The notes under the pieces: generated by a model | Seen by the model: the letters and a program-made list of their open reading frames with translations, nothing else | Databases searched by the model: none | Told to the model about the DNA's origin: nothing | Part shown: positions 18,423 through 27,880 of the stretch, one piece after another | Numbering within the stretch: position 1 is the stretch's first letter | Layout of the letters: the number at the start of each line of letters is the position of its first letter | Source of the DNA: Magnetococcales bacterium | GTDB taxonomy: Bacteria > Pseudomonadota > Magnetococcia > Magnetococcales > Magnetaquicoccaceae | DNA length: 64,000 nt | Assembly: GCA_015231755.1 (NCBI GenBank) | Contig: JADGAZ010000014.1 | Span: 1-64,000 of the forward strand | Direction: 5' to 3' | Program-made: the position numbers and the translations under genes

Positions 18423-19445
18423 CTATCCTCTACCTTTTTTCCGGTTTATGGCCATTTCTCCGGCAGCCGACAAGGCGGCCAGATACGATCCAGGATCGGC
18501 GGTCCCTTGTCCGGCGATGTCATGTGCGGTTCCGTGATCCACGCTGGTGCGCACAATAGGCAGATTCAGAGTAACGTTAATTGCATTACCGAAAGCCAGC
18601 ATTTTCAGCGGAATCAAAGCCTGGTCGTGATACATGCAGACCACGGCGTCATACCCGGCGCGGGCGCGGGGATGAAACAGGGTGTCGGCGGGCAGTGGTC
18701 CCCGCAACAAAGGATACTCCAGCGCCAGTTCCCGACAGACCGGTCCGATCAAGGTCAACTCTTCGTCGCCAAAGGCCCCTTCTTCTCCAGCGTGGGGATT
18801 CAATCCGGTCACCACCACCCGGGGTTGTGGCATGGCAAAATCGGTGCGCAGGGATTCCAGGGTGATCCGGATCACCCGACGCAAACCGTCACGGGTCAAC
18901 GAAGCCGGCACCGAGGCCAGGGATTGATGAATGGTGGCCAGCACCACCCGCAATCCGTTACCCGCCAACATCATCACCGGACAATCCACCCCCAGCAGAC
19001 GGGCCAACAGTTCGGTATGGCCCGGAAAATCAAACCCCGCCGCATGAATGGAGCCTTTGTGAATCGGCGGTGTCACCATGGCCACCACCCGCCCCTCCAG
19101 CGCCATCCGGCAGGCGGTCTCGATGCTTTCCACCGTGGCGGCGGCGTGATCCGCATGGGGTTGGCCGAAGGCGAATACCTCGTGATTGGCCTTGGCCCGG
19201 GTGGCCAGAATGTCGAAATGGTCCGGCGAGGTGCCCATTTCAGGGGTGGGGGCGTCAAACACCCGAAAGGGAATCTCCCATCCCAAATGACGGGCCGTGC
19301 GCACGTAGACCTCCGGATCCCCGACATGCAGCAGGCCAAAAGCTTGACCCGTCTGCATCGGCGATTCCCGGAACGCTTTCAAAACGATCTCGGGGCCAAC
19401 GCCAACCGGATCCCCCATGGTCACGGCCAAGGGCAAACGATTCAT
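18423..19445 (-). CDS. pdxA: 4-hydroxythreonine-4-phosphate dehydrogenase
   Basis: PdxA oxidises 4-phosphohydroxy-L-threonine with NAD in pyridoxal-5'-phosphate synthesis. Metal-binding histidine contexts are visible as PGHTE, NPHAGE and YHDQALI, and the protein starts MNRLPLAVTMGDPVGVGPE as in the family. The length of 340 residues is normal. The ATG overlaps the surA stop as ATGA, which fixes the start, although the frame is open further upstream. The surA-pdxA arrangement is also known from enterobacteria. Confidence 0.96.
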   Translation of the reverse strand: MNRLPLAVTMGDPVGVGPEIVLKAFRESPMQTGQAFGLLHVGDPEVYVRTARHLGWEIPFRVFDAPTPEMGTSPDHFDILATRAKANHEVFAFGQPHADHAAATVESIETACRMALEGRVVAMVTPPIHKGSIHAAGFDFPGHTELLARLLGVDCPVMMLAGNGLRVVLATIHQSLASVPASLTRDGLRRVIRITLESLRTDFAMPQPRVVVTGLNPHAGEEGAFGDEELTLIGPVCRELALEYPLLRGPLPADTLFHPRARAGYDAVVCMYHDQALIPLKMLAFGNAINVTLNLPIVRTSVDHGTAHDIAGQGTADPGSYLAALSAAGEMAINRKKGRG

Positions 19446-20824
19446 CGATACTCCACAAAGGCCCGAAGGCGCACATCCCGCAACCATTGATTGTAACGTG
19501 CCTGCAATTTGGCTTCCATGACCCGTTCTTCCAGTTCCTTGCCCCGGGCCTCCAGGGAGTCGGGAGCCAGACTCTTTTTATCTTCCACCACAATCAGATG
19601 CCATCCAAAGGGGGTGCGCACCGGTTGGGACAGTTCCTTGGGTCGCAGTTGGAACGCGGCCTCTTCGAACGGAGCCACCATCATGCCGTGTCCGAACCAT
19701 TTCAGGTCTCCGCCTTCGGCGGCGGTTTCGTCCTGGGAGTGCTGACGGGCCATGGCCGCGAAATCCGCGCCGCCCACCAGTTCCTGACGAATTTTCTGGA
19801 TGGCCTCCAGTCCCCGTTTCTCCTCGGCGGCCCCGGATCCGGGCGGCACCTTGATCAGGATATGCCGAGCCTTGACTTTGGTCAACTCCGCATCCGTCGG
19901 GCCTTTGGGTTTGGCTTGACGTTTTTCCATCATGACCAGAATGTGAAAACCCTGGGGTGTGCGAATCGGATCCGCCACTTCTCCGGGTTTCAAGGCGAAA
20001 ACCACCGCCTCCATTTCCGGCATCAGTTCCCCCTGCTTGAACCAGCCGATCTCCCCGCCTTCGATACCGCTCGGATCGTCGGAATGCTGTCCGGCCAGGG
20101 TGGCCAGGGAGGCCCCTTCCCGCAACTGGGCGGCCAATTGTTGGGCGAGTTTGGCTTTTTCCTCGACCCGGGCGGCGGAAGCGGTATTGTCCACGGCCAA
20201 CAGGATCTGACCCAACCGTACCTCCCGTGGTCCTTCCGCGCCCTGGGAGGCGCGATGCACCGCCTGGATCTCCTCCGGGGAGACGGAAACCAGGGGACGG
20301 ATCACCTTGTTGATCAACCGGCTTTTCATCAGTTGATCCCGCAAGCCTTGGCGATACCCTTCCAGGTCGATTCCCTGTTTGGCCAAAGCGCCGGGAAGGG
20401 CGCCAGGGGGCAGATTGTTGTTTTGTTCCACCTGTTTCATGACCGCGTCGATATCCTTGTCTTCGACCACGACCCCCATCTGTTCGGCTTTTTGTTCCCG
20501 CAACACCCGCTGGATCAACTCTTCCAGCACCCGTTTGCGGACTTTCTCCGGATCCACGTCGCCCCCTTCCTTGCGGATGCGGGCCAGCATGGGACGGGCC
20601 ATCTCTTCCACATCCGACGCGGTGATTACCTTGGGCTTGACCGGTTTGTCGGAGACAATGCCCGCTTCCACCACGGCCACGATGCGGTCCGACACCCCTC
20701 CCCGCGCTTCACTCAAAGGCGTCAGCAGCAACGCACACCCGAGGACGATTACCGGCAGGCTCATCCGGTCACGCCATCCACGCCCTGTCAAGGCCGAACC
20801 ACCCGCTTCAGGAAGAGACTCCAT
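19442..20824 (-). CDS. surA: Periplasmic chaperone and peptidyl-prolyl isomerase SurA
   Basis: SurA escorts outer-membrane proteins, LptD among them, through the periplasm. The protein has a hydrophobic signal segment (SLPVIVLGCALLL), an N-terminal SurA chaperone domain, and two parvulin (PpiC) domains. The domains are marked by GGEIGWFKQGELMPEME with TPQGFHIL, and GGDLKWFGHGMM with TPFGWHLI. I use the ATG at 20824, which overlaps the lptD end by 17 nt and puts the basic segment RGWRDR before the hydrophobic core. The ATG at 20764 is the alternative. Placement directly after lptD matches its main client, and its stop is coupled to pdxA by ATGA. Confidence 0.93.
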   Translation of the reverse strand: MESLPEAGGSALTGRGWRDRMSLPVIVLGCALLLTPLSEARGGVSDRIVAVVEAGIVSDKPVKPKVITASDVEEMARPMLARIRKEGGDVDPEKVRKRVLEELIQRVLREQKAEQMGVVVEDKDIDAVMKQVEQNNNLPPGALPGALAKQGIDLEGYRQGLRDQLMKSRLINKVIRPLVSVSPEEIQAVHRASQGAEGPREVRLGQILLAVDNTASAARVEEKAKLAQQLAAQLREGASLATLAGQHSDDPSGIEGGEIGWFKQGELMPEMEAVVFALKPGEVADPIRTPQGFHILVMMEKRQAKPKGPTDAELTKVKARHILIKVPPGSGAAEEKRGLEAIQKIRQELVGGADFAAMARQHSQDETAAEGGDLKWFGHGMMVAPFEEAAFQLRPKELSQPVRTPFGWHLIVVEDKKSLAPDSLEARGKELEERVMEAKLQARYNQWLRDVRLRAFVEYR

Positions 20825-23075
20825 ATCCGCCCAATCCCCGCAAAGTAAAGAAGAATCCAATGAATCCACCACCATGCTCGCTGGTTTGTGACGACAGATC
20901 CCGTCCTCCCGACAACTCCAGGCTCCAACACGAGTGTTCGTAGGTCACCCCGGTACGCCAGCTTTTCAGGCCATCGGTCTCCAGGGAGTAATCCGATTGC
21001 TGTTTCAGAATCCAATTTTCATCCAACCGCAGTTTGGCCTGCAAGGAGATATCCTCCAGGGGTTCCCGGGTGCCTTCGGTGATCATCGCTCCGGTTTTGG
21101 GATCGGTGGTGTTGCGATGATAGCCGACCGTCACGGCGGTGCGGGCGTCCACATATCCCAAATAGGTCTCGGAGGCCTCCAGCAGATCCGCGTAAGGATC
21201 ATACCGTCCTCCCACGGACAGGGTCCAATGATCGCTTGGATACCACTCCAGCCCCGCCACCAGATCGGAAAATTCGTTTCCGCCCTGATAGGCGCGACCG
21301 TTTTCCGGCGCCCAACGTTGACCGATGGTTCCGGTCAGCAGATTGCGCACTGCCCCATCCCCCTGACGACCGAACAGTCGCGAGGTCAGGCCGTAAGCCA
21401 CCCATTGTCCGGAGCTCACCCGGTCGTCACCGGAATACAGATTGCCCGCGAACAGGTTGCTGACGCTGAAATTGCGCAAGGTGGAGTCGAAATTGGGCAA
21501 ATGGCTTTGATCGGTGGACGAGACCATGGCGTATTGCACCGCCGGTTCCAGGGTATGCTTCCAGGCGCCGTTGCCATAGGTGCGGGCCAGATCCAGGTCC
21601 AGACGGGCCCGCAGGGAGGAGGATTCCCGACTGGTGGTGGAATCGTATTGGGTACCAGTCTGGTTGGGATCCCCCTGGATCCAGTAGGCGGTTTCCCGCA
21701 CCCCGATGGCGCCGCTGAAATGCCCAATGGGCAAAGAACGCCAATATTGAATCTCCGGAGCCATGTCCAGCCGTTCCGCCGCATCCCCGGACTGTTGATA
21801 GAAACTGTCGAATTTGGCATCGCTGTGCAGCAGGAAGCGGCCATTATTGCTTCCTCTTTCCCCTTCCACCGCCCGTTCCAGGGCGTGCAACGGACGGTCA
21901 TCGCTGAAGATCAGAAAAGGGAGTCGTTGAACCGTATAGCGGTCGTTGGGAGCGTCCAGATTTTGATACCACAGCGCCCCGCCCTGAAAATTGCTGTAAC
22001 CGCTCTCACGCAACCACAGACGATCGGTGATCAGGCGGGATTCCAGACGCCGTTCCCGGGAATCCACCAGTTTTTTTTGCTGGAAATCGTTGAGAAAATC
22101 CCGGGTCTGACTGGCAGCCAACCGGGCATCGATCTCCCAGCTTCCCAGTTCGTGCTGATGGGACAGCAGTGTCAAACCCCGGTGGCGATCTTCCACGGTA
22201 TCGTAGATGTTTTGGGTATCCAGGGTGCCTTTGTAGTTTTCACCCATGTAGCGATATTGGACCTTGGTGAGCATGCCCCGTCGGCTGGTGGGATGCAAGG
22301 TGACGGTGGCATCCCGTTCCGGAGCGATATTCCAGTAGTAGGGCAGGTCCATTTCAAAACCGTTGCCCCCCCCGGCCCGCATGACCGGATACAACAGTCC
22401 GCTTTGCCGTTTGGGCATGAACGGATGTTGCCACCAGGGCACCCACAGCACCGGCACGTCTCCCAGGCGCAAATTGACATCCCGTGCGGTCAGGGTGTTG
22501 TTCACCCGGTCCATGTCGATGGAGTTGGCGGTCAACTCCCAGGCCGGTTTTTCGCCGGGAACGCAGTCGCAATTGGTGTAGGAGGCTTTTTCCAGGGTAT
22601 AGCTGTCCTCAGAGTGGAACTGTACCTTTTCCGCCTGGATGCGACCGCCGGGGCCTTTGAGGTCCGCGACGGCTCGCTCCATGGAGCCTTGGCGTTTTTC
22701 CACGTCGAGTTGAATTTTTTCGCTGGTGAACAGGTCACCGTTGCGGATGAGACGAATGTTGCCAGTGGCCTGGATTTCGCGTTTATCCAGGGAATAGGAG
22801 GCTTCGTCCGCCTGGAGATCCACCATTCCCGGCTGGTTGATCAGCACCTTGCCCCGGGCCGTGATGGTGCGATTTTCCTGGTCCATGTCCAGGTGATCGG
22901 CATTCAGATCGATGGGATTCTCTTCGGCCCGGTGTTTCTCCTCGGCCCACAGCTCTTGCACGCCGAATCCGGAAGCCAGCAGCAACAGACACGAGGCGGT
23001 CAACGCCCCGATCCGGAGCGGACGACGAATGCGGCTTGCGATCTGGAACGGGAGATGACCTCGATCTCGCTTCAT
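20808..23075 (-). CDS. lptD: LPS-assembly protein LptD
   Basis: LptD is the outer-membrane beta-barrel that, with LptE, inserts lipopolysaccharide into the outer leaflet. The 755-residue protein has a signal peptide (hydrophobic core LTASCLLLLASG), an OstA/LptA-like periplasmic domain opening PIDLNADHLDMDQENRTITARG, and a long barrel region rich in alternating aromatic and polar residues. A CDC pair in the N-terminal part and a Cys in HSCW near the C-terminus could form the disulfide seen in known LptD, with fewer cysteines than the E. coli protein. The start at 23075 is favoured by AAGAGG about 9 nt upstream and by the basic MKRDRG start. The 3' end overlaps the surA start. Confidence 0.94.
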   Translation of the reverse strand: MKRDRGHLPFQIASRIRRPLRIGALTASCLLLLASGFGVQELWAEEKHRAEENPIDLNADHLDMDQENRTITARGKVLINQPGMVDLQADEASYSLDKREIQATGNIRLIRNGDLFTSEKIQLDVEKRQGSMERAVADLKGPGGRIQAEKVQFHSEDSYTLEKASYTNCDCVPGEKPAWELTANSIDMDRVNNTLTARDVNLRLGDVPVLWVPWWQHPFMPKRQSGLLYPVMRAGGGNGFEMDLPYYWNIAPERDATVTLHPTSRRGMLTKVQYRYMGENYKGTLDTQNIYDTVEDRHRGLTLLSHQHELGSWEIDARLAASQTRDFLNDFQQKKLVDSRERRLESRLITDRLWLRESGYSNFQGGALWYQNLDAPNDRYTVQRLPFLIFSDDRPLHALERAVEGERGSNNGRFLLHSDAKFDSFYQQSGDAAERLDMAPEIQYWRSLPIGHFSGAIGVRETAYWIQGDPNQTGTQYDSTTSRESSSLRARLDLDLARTYGNGAWKHTLEPAVQYAMVSSTDQSHLPNFDSTLRNFSVSNLFAGNLYSGDDRVSSGQWVAYGLTSRLFGRQGDGAVRNLLTGTIGQRWAPENGRAYQGGNEFSDLVAGLEWYPSDHWTLSVGGRYDPYADLLEASETYLGYVDARTAVTVGYHRNTTDPKTGAMITEGTREPLEDISLQAKLRLDENWILKQQSDYSLETDGLKSWRTGVTYEHSCWSLELSGGRDLSSQTSEHGGGFIGFFFTLRGLGGYGVSS

Positions 23076-23133
23076 GCGGGGCCTCTTTGAGAGAATGATG
23101 CAACGTTTCGGATGTTCGTCAACAACCATCCGT

Positions 23134-24447
23134 TCAACATAACAGAGAACGGGCCTCTCCCACCAGAAACAATGAACCGGTCACTACCACCCGACCCTGT
23201 GGTGTGGCAGCCTGACGGGCCGCGTCCAGAGCTTGGCGGGTATCGGCACAGGGGATCACCTTGGGAACCAGCCCGTTCCACAGATGGATCAGTTCCTGGG
23301 GGTTGCGTCCCCGGTTGCCGCCGCAGGGCACGGTGAAAACCGTGTGGGCCACCGTGGCCAACTGTGCCACCATGGCGGCGCCATCTTTGTTGTTCAGCAC
23401 CGAAAACACCAGGACCGTTGGATGCTGGGCTCCATTCCTGGACGTATCACGCAGAAACCGTACCAAGGCCTGAACCGCGTCCGGATTGTGGGCGCCATCC
23501 AGCCAGACGGGGGGATGGCCCGGAAAACACTCCAGGCGACCGGGCCAGACCGCTCCGGCCACCCCCGCCCGCAACGCTCCCCGGGTCACCGGATACCCCT
23601 GACGCCCCAGTTCTTTGGCAGCGGCCACGGACAGGGCGGCGTTGGCATACTGGTGCAATCCCGGCAGGGAGGGAGCGGGCAAAAAGAGGGATCCCTCCTG
23701 GTCGCGAAACCGCCACAACCCTTGGATGGCATTCGGACCGGAAGGCGGCGCGAATCCGAACTCCCGACCTTCCCGCGCCACAGGTGTGCCCAAGCGAGCC
23801 GCCACACCCGTCACCACCCGTTCGGTTTCCCGACCGCCGGTCGCGACCAGGGCGGGCACTCCTTTTTTAAGGATTCCAGCCTTCTCCCGGGCGATTCCCG
23901 CCAGGGAGGGCCCCAGATGGTCGGTATGATCCAATCCCAACGCGGTGATGACGCTCAACAGGGGGGTCACCACGTTGGTGGCGTCCAGACGCCCCCCCAG
24001 TCCGGTTTCCAGCAGCACGATCCCCGGCGGACGACCCGACCGACGACCAAAAGGCTCCAGACGTGCGAAATACAGCAGAGCCGCAGCCGTGGTCCATTCA
24101 AAGAAGGTGGTCTCCTTGTTCGGGTCATGGGCCAGGGTTTCACTCAAAACCGCATCCAGGTCGTCATCGTCGATCTCCACCCGGTTGACCCGGATCCGTT
24201 CGTTGAAGCGCACCAAGTGGGGAGAGGTGAATACCGCCACCGGAATCCCGGCGGCCAGACAGATCGCTTCCAAAAAGGCGATCACCGAACCTTTACCGTT
24301 GGTCCCCGCCACGTGGACCACCTTCAATCCCTTCTGGGGGTTGCCCAGTCGGGACAAAAGACGACGAACCGGAGTCAATCCGAGGCGAATGGTCTCCGGA
24401 TGGCGTCTGGCCAGCAGCACACCCAGGGCCGGAACCCTGGCGCTCAT
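23134..24447 (-). CDS. folC: Folylpolyglutamate synthase / dihydrofolate synthase
   Basis: FolC adds glutamate to dihydropteroate and to folates with ATP. The Mur-ligase-type P-loop GTNGKGS is at residues 48-54, followed by FTSPHLVRFNERI, LETGLGGRLDATN and the C-terminal WLDGAHNP motif. The 437-residue length is normal. Its ATG overlaps the accD stop by 4 nt, an accD-folC order shared by many proteobacteria. lptD starts 58 nt further on. Confidence 0.96.
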   Translation of the reverse strand: MSARVPALGVLLARRHPETIRLGLTPVRRLLSRLGNPQKGLKVVHVAGTNGKGSVIAFLEAICLAAGIPVAVFTSPHLVRFNERIRVNRVEIDDDDLDAVLSETLAHDPNKETTFFEWTTAAALLYFARLEPFGRRSGRPPGIVLLETGLGGRLDATNVVTPLLSVITALGLDHTDHLGPSLAGIAREKAGILKKGVPALVATGGRETERVVTGVAARLGTPVAREGREFGFAPPSGPNAIQGLWRFRDQEGSLFLPAPSLPGLHQYANAALSVAAAKELGRQGYPVTRGALRAGVAGAVWPGRLECFPGHPPVWLDGAHNPDAVQALVRFLRDTSRNGAQHPTVLVFSVLNNKDGAAMVAQLATVAHTVFTVPCGGNRGRNPQELIHLWNGLVPKVIPCADTRQALDAARQAATPQGRVVVTGSLFLVGEARSLLC

Positions 24448-25427
24448 TCGGAGCCGGCCAGCGCCTTGGACTCCTCGGGACGATGGCCGGGTTCCAGACG
24501 ATACGGGCCATTGCTCCTGCCGGTCTCTTCCCGGGTTCCTTTGGAGCGGGTCAGACGGGCAAGCAGATCGGACAACTGATCCCGCATTTCGTCCCTGGGG
24601 CAGATGCGATCGATAAAGCCATGTTCCAGAAGATATTCGCTGCGCTGGAATCCTTCGGGCAGGGTTTCGCGCATGGTCTGTTCGATGACCCTCGGGCCGG
24701 CGAAGCAGATCAGGGCATGGGGTTCCGCCAGGATGATATCCCCCAGCATGGCGAAGGAGGCGGTCACGCCACCGGTGGTGGGATCGGTCAGAACCGAAAT
24801 GAAGGGCAATCCCGCCTCATCCAGCCGGGTGAGGGCGGTGGAGGTGCGGGCCATTTGCATCAGGGACAGAATGCCTTCTTGCATGCGCGCGCCTCCGGAG
24901 GCGGAAAACACCACATAGCCGCATTTTTCCTCGACCGCGGCCAGGGCGCCCTGAGCCACTTTGGCCCCCGCCACAGAACCCATGGATCCCCCCAGAAAGG
25001 AAAAATCAAAGGCGGTCACCACAGCCGGCACCTCCTTGATGGTGCCCTTGAAAACCCGCACCGCGTCTTGCAGACCGGTCTCCTTCTGGGCATCCCGGAC
25101 CCGGTCCCGGTAACGTTTCAGATCCTTGAATTTCAGGGGATCCGCGGATTGCAAATTGGCGAACAGCTCCTTGCGGCCTTCGGGATCCAGGGTGATGTCG
25201 ATGCGGGAAAATCCCGAAATGCGAAAATGGTGTTTGCAATGGGGACAGACATGGAGATTACGTTCCAGCTCCTTGTGAAACAGGGTTTGTCCACAAGGTT
25301 CGCATTTGATCCACAGCCCTTCCGGCGGGTGTTGGGCCCGGTTGCCCGCCACTTTGATCTTGGGCTTGATGATGCGGTTGAACCAGTTCATGGGCGTATT
25401 TGCCGTCATGTTATCCATGCTCCCCAT
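24444..25427 (-). CDS. accD: Acetyl-CoA carboxylase carboxyltransferase subunit beta
   Basis: AccD forms with AccA the carboxyltransferase that moves CO2 from carboxybiotin to acetyl-CoA in fatty acid synthesis. The N-terminal zinc ribbon is C42-x2-C45 and C61-x2-C64. The crotonase-like core includes GGSMGSVAGAK and GGARMQEG. Length is 327 residues, slightly longer than E. coli AccD, with a polar C-terminal tail. GGGGAGG lies 5 nt before the ATG and fixes the start. The gene follows trpF by 39 nt and is coupled to folC. Confidence 0.97.
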   Translation of the reverse strand: MGSMDNMTANTPMNWFNRIIKPKIKVAGNRAQHPPEGLWIKCEPCGQTLFHKELERNLHVCPHCKHHFRISGFSRIDITLDPEGRKELFANLQSADPLKFKDLKRYRDRVRDAQKETGLQDAVRVFKGTIKEVPAVVTAFDFSFLGGSMGSVAGAKVAQGALAAVEEKCGYVVFSASGGARMQEGILSLMQMARTSTALTRLDEAGLPFISVLTDPTTGGVTASFAMLGDIILAEPHALICFAGPRVIEQTMRETLPEGFQRSEYLLEHGFIDRICPRDEMRDQLSDLLARLTRSKGTREETGRSNGPYRLEPGHRPEESKALAGSE

Positions 25428-25466
25428 TGTTTCCTCCCCTTGGCCAAGAGAAAGAAAAGCTTGCGT

Positions 25467-26087
25467 TTACGCGGCGGCCCGATGGACCTGCCGAATGAAT
25501 TGCGCCATTGCGTCGTGATTCTTGATTCCCGGTGCCGATTCCACGCCGCTGGAGACATCGACGGCATAGGGAGCTACCTGACGAACCGCTTGAAAGACAT
25601 TCTCCGGGTTGAGTCCTCCCGCCAGAATCAGCGGCACCGGGGAACGGTATCCAGCGATCAAGGACCAGTCGAACACGCATCCTGACCCGCCATAGTGGTC
25701 CGCCACCTTGGCATCCAACAGCAGACCCTGGACCGGAAACCGTTCCAGTCCCGTCAGATCTGCCGCCTCCCCCACCCGCACTGCCTTGATCACCCGACCG
25801 GGCAGACCGCGACACGCTTCCGGGGATTCGTCTCCATGCAACTGGATCACATCCAGCCGACAGACCGCGGCGGTGGTATGGATCTCTTCCCGGGACGCGT
25901 TGACGAACAGACCGGTGATGGTGATGAAGGGGGGCAGGCGTTTCAGGATTCGAGCCGTCGCTTCCGGGGTGATATGGCGCTTTGAAGGGGGATAAAAGAC
26001 AAATCCCAGGGCATCGGCTCCCGCCGCCACGGCGGCCAGGGCATCTTCGACCCTGGTGATTCCACAGATCTTGACCCTGGGTATCAT
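25467..26087 (-). CDS. trpF: Phosphoribosylanthranilate isomerase
   Basis: TrpF carries out the Amadori isomerisation in tryptophan synthesis. The TIM-barrel protein of 206 residues starts MIPRVKICGITR, with the catalytic Cys in KICGIT. It continues with GFVFYPPSKR, QLHGDE, LAGGLNPENV and DVSSGVESAPGIKN. The frame is open well upstream, but AAGGAA about 10 nt before the ATG at 26087 and family alignment fix the start. No other trp gene is next to it. It sits before accD, whereas trpF-trpB-trpA often precedes accD elsewhere, so trpB and trpA appear to be missing from this spot. Confidence 0.95.
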   Translation of the reverse strand: MIPRVKICGITRVEDALAAVAAGADALGFVFYPPSKRHITPEATARILKRLPPFITITGLFVNASREEIHTTAAVCRLDVIQLHGDESPEACRGLPGRVIKAVRVGEAADLTGLERFPVQGLLLDAKVADHYGGSGCVFDWSLIAGYRSPVPLILAGGLNPENVFQAVRQVAPYAVDVSSGVESAPGIKNHDAMAQFIRQVHRAAA

Positions 26088-26133
26088 GCCATCCGTTTCC
26101 TTGCTGCGCGTCAGAAAGAGTTGTGAGGCCGGA

Positions 26134-26478
26134 TTACGCGTCTTCCTCTTCCGACTCTTCCTCGTCTTCTTCGTCTTCTTCCATTTCGATGCTGCCGACA
26201 ACCCGTCCCAGAAAATCGTGGATCTGACGCTGTTCTCCGAAACGTTTTTCATCGGCTTCGAGATCCCCAAGGGTCACCGAGGGATCAAGGCTGTAGTGCA
26301 AAGGTTCGTCTTCGGCGATCACATCGTCCAGAAGATAGATGTCGCACGCCTCGGGATACCAGTCTTCCATGCTGAAATGGCCTGGGGCATCCAGACGGGT
26401 GAGAATCGGCGACTTGCCGCCAAACTCCAGGGTAACCGTTTGCCCTGGTTTGATTTTTTCGACTTCGATGCTCTCCAT
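26134..26478 (-). CDS. Small acidic protein of unknown function
   Basis: The 114-residue protein starts MESIEVEKIKPGQTVTLEF and ends in a run made almost entirely of Glu and Asp (about the last 18 residues). The middle has a likely small beta-rich domain. I do not recognise a family. AAGGA lies 10 nt before the chosen ATG. The frame continues upstream with plausible protein sequence to a TTG at 26520, so the N-terminus may be longer. It lies between cca and trpF in the same direction and is probably co-transcribed. The acidic tail could bind a basic partner such as an RNA-binding protein. Confidence 0.7.
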   Translation of the reverse strand: MESIEVEKIKPGQTVTLEFGGKSPILTRLDAPGHFSMEDWYPEACDIYLLDDVIAEDEPLHYSLDPSVTLGDLEADEKRFGEQRQIHDFLGRVVGSIEMEEDEEDEEESEEEDA

Positions 26479-26575
26479 GACGACGATGTCCTTGAACCTG
26501 GGGTGGACCCGATTGACCAAACCATAAAGATAACGAAATTGGCGACCGGAGGCAACCGCGGGAGAGCAACGCCGC

Positions 26576-27880
26576 TCATCTCAGGGGATCATCCGGTCGT
26601 CGTTTTGGCAGCGTGTTCAGTCCGGAGCGCATCTGCTTGACTCGCCGGATACGTTCCTGGCGTAACGCCTGCCCCAACGCAGCTCCCTGCAAGCCGGTTT
26701 CCGCCAAGGCCTTGGCATCCACCGACAGGCAGGCCCGCAACGCGGTTCGCAACGCCTCTCCCGCCGGATACTCTCCCAAGGGTCCATCCCGGGCGTCGGC
26801 GGTACAGGCGAGCAGAAACGGATCCAGCTGTTCCGGACGGCGCAAAGCGTCCAGGATTTCCAGCAGTCCCACCACCTTGCCGGGGCGCATCTCCTCCACC
26901 CGGTGACAGCGCATGTGTTGTCCCGCCACCAGCACCGCCAGTCGCCCGAAGGGTTTCGACACCTTGAGACGGGCGCACAACCCGGTCACCACCCCCTCAC
27001 CCCGTTGGTCATGACCGTGATGGCGCGGCAGTTGCTCCATCGGGGTCAATCCCTTGCCCAGATCGTGGGTCAGGGCGGCAAAACGGATCACCGGATCCGG
27101 AGTCAACCGGGCAGCCCGCTCCAATACCCACAACACATGAGCGAAGGCATCCCCTTCGGGATGATATTCAGGGGAATGGCTCTGGCCCTTCAGGGCGGTC
27201 AACTCCGGAAACAGCACCTCCAGGGCGCCGCAGGCGTCCAAGGCCCGAAAGTAATCCGCCGGGGCGTTGCTCTCCAACGCCTTGAGGGTCTCTTGCCAGA
27301 CCCGTTCCACAGCCAGATCCGACAACTCCCCGGATTGGGTGATCCGGGTCATCCGTTCCAGGGTGGCCGGTTCCACCCGAAATCCCAGGCCGGCGAAACG
27401 GGCGCGAAAACGGGCCACCCGCAACACCCGCAACGGATCTTCGGCAAACGCGTCGGAAACATGCCGCAAACGACGTTGTTCCAGATCGTTCCGACCGCCG
27501 CAGGGATCGATGATCCCACCGTCCGGATCCATGGCCATGGCGTTGATGGTCAGGTCTCGGCGGTAAAGATCCTCTTCCAGGGGGATCCCCGGGGAAAAAT
27601 CCACCGCGAACCCTTTGTATCCCCGACCAGATTTGCGTTCCCTGCGGGCCAGGGCGTACTCTTCACCGCTTTCTGGATGCAAAAACACCGGAAACGAGGC
27701 CCCGACCGGTCGGAATCCCCGCGCCACCATGCTGTCCGGGGACTCTCCCAGCACCACCCAATCCCGTTCCCCGATGGGCAGACCCAACAGGCCATCCCGC
27801 ACGCATCCGCCGACCCGATATGCCGTCAAACCGGCCAGATCCGCCCGGGGACGGATTTCCCCCGTGCCCGTTTCTTTCAT
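26576..27880 (-). CDS. cca: CCA-adding tRNA nucleotidyltransferase with HD domain
   Basis: This enzyme adds or repairs the 3'-terminal CCA of tRNA. The 434-residue protein has the nucleotidyltransferase motif GGCVRDGLLG at 24-33, ERDWVVLG at about 38-45 (the E. coli-type D-W form), RRDLTINAMAMD, and a C-terminal HD domain with ALTHDLGKG, as in the multifunctional E. coli enzyme. The frame is open upstream over the rtcB gene. The true start is the ATG at 27880, which overlaps the rtcB stop as ATGA. The coupling to RtcB suggests a shared role in tRNA end repair. Confidence 0.95.
   Translation of the reverse strand: MKETGTGEIRPRADLAGLTAYRVGGCVRDGLLGLPIGERDWVVLGESPDSMVARGFRPVGASFPVFLHPESGEEYALARRERKSGRGYKGFAVDFSPGIPLEEDLYRRDLTINAMAMDPDGGIIDPCGGRNDLEQRRLRHVSDAFAEDPLRVLRVARFRARFAGLGFRVEPATLERMTRITQSGELSDLAVERVWQETLKALESNAPADYFRALDACGALEVLFPELTALKGQSHSPEYHPEGDAFAHVLWVLERAARLTPDPVIRFAALTHDLGKGLTPMEQLPRHHGHDQRGEGVVTGLCARLKVSKPFGRLAVLVAGQHMRCHRVEEMRPGKVVGLLEILDALRRPEQLDPFLLACTADARDGPLGEYPAGEALRTALRACLSVDAKALAETGLQGAALGQALRQERIRRVKQMRSGLNTLPKRRPDDPLR

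Noticed and set aside
26285-26579. Frame starting at an ATGA overlap with the cca stop (26579)
   Set aside because: The coupling looks attractive, but the product is Ser/Trp/Arg-rich and unlike a protein. The acidic-protein frame over the same DNA is more plausible.
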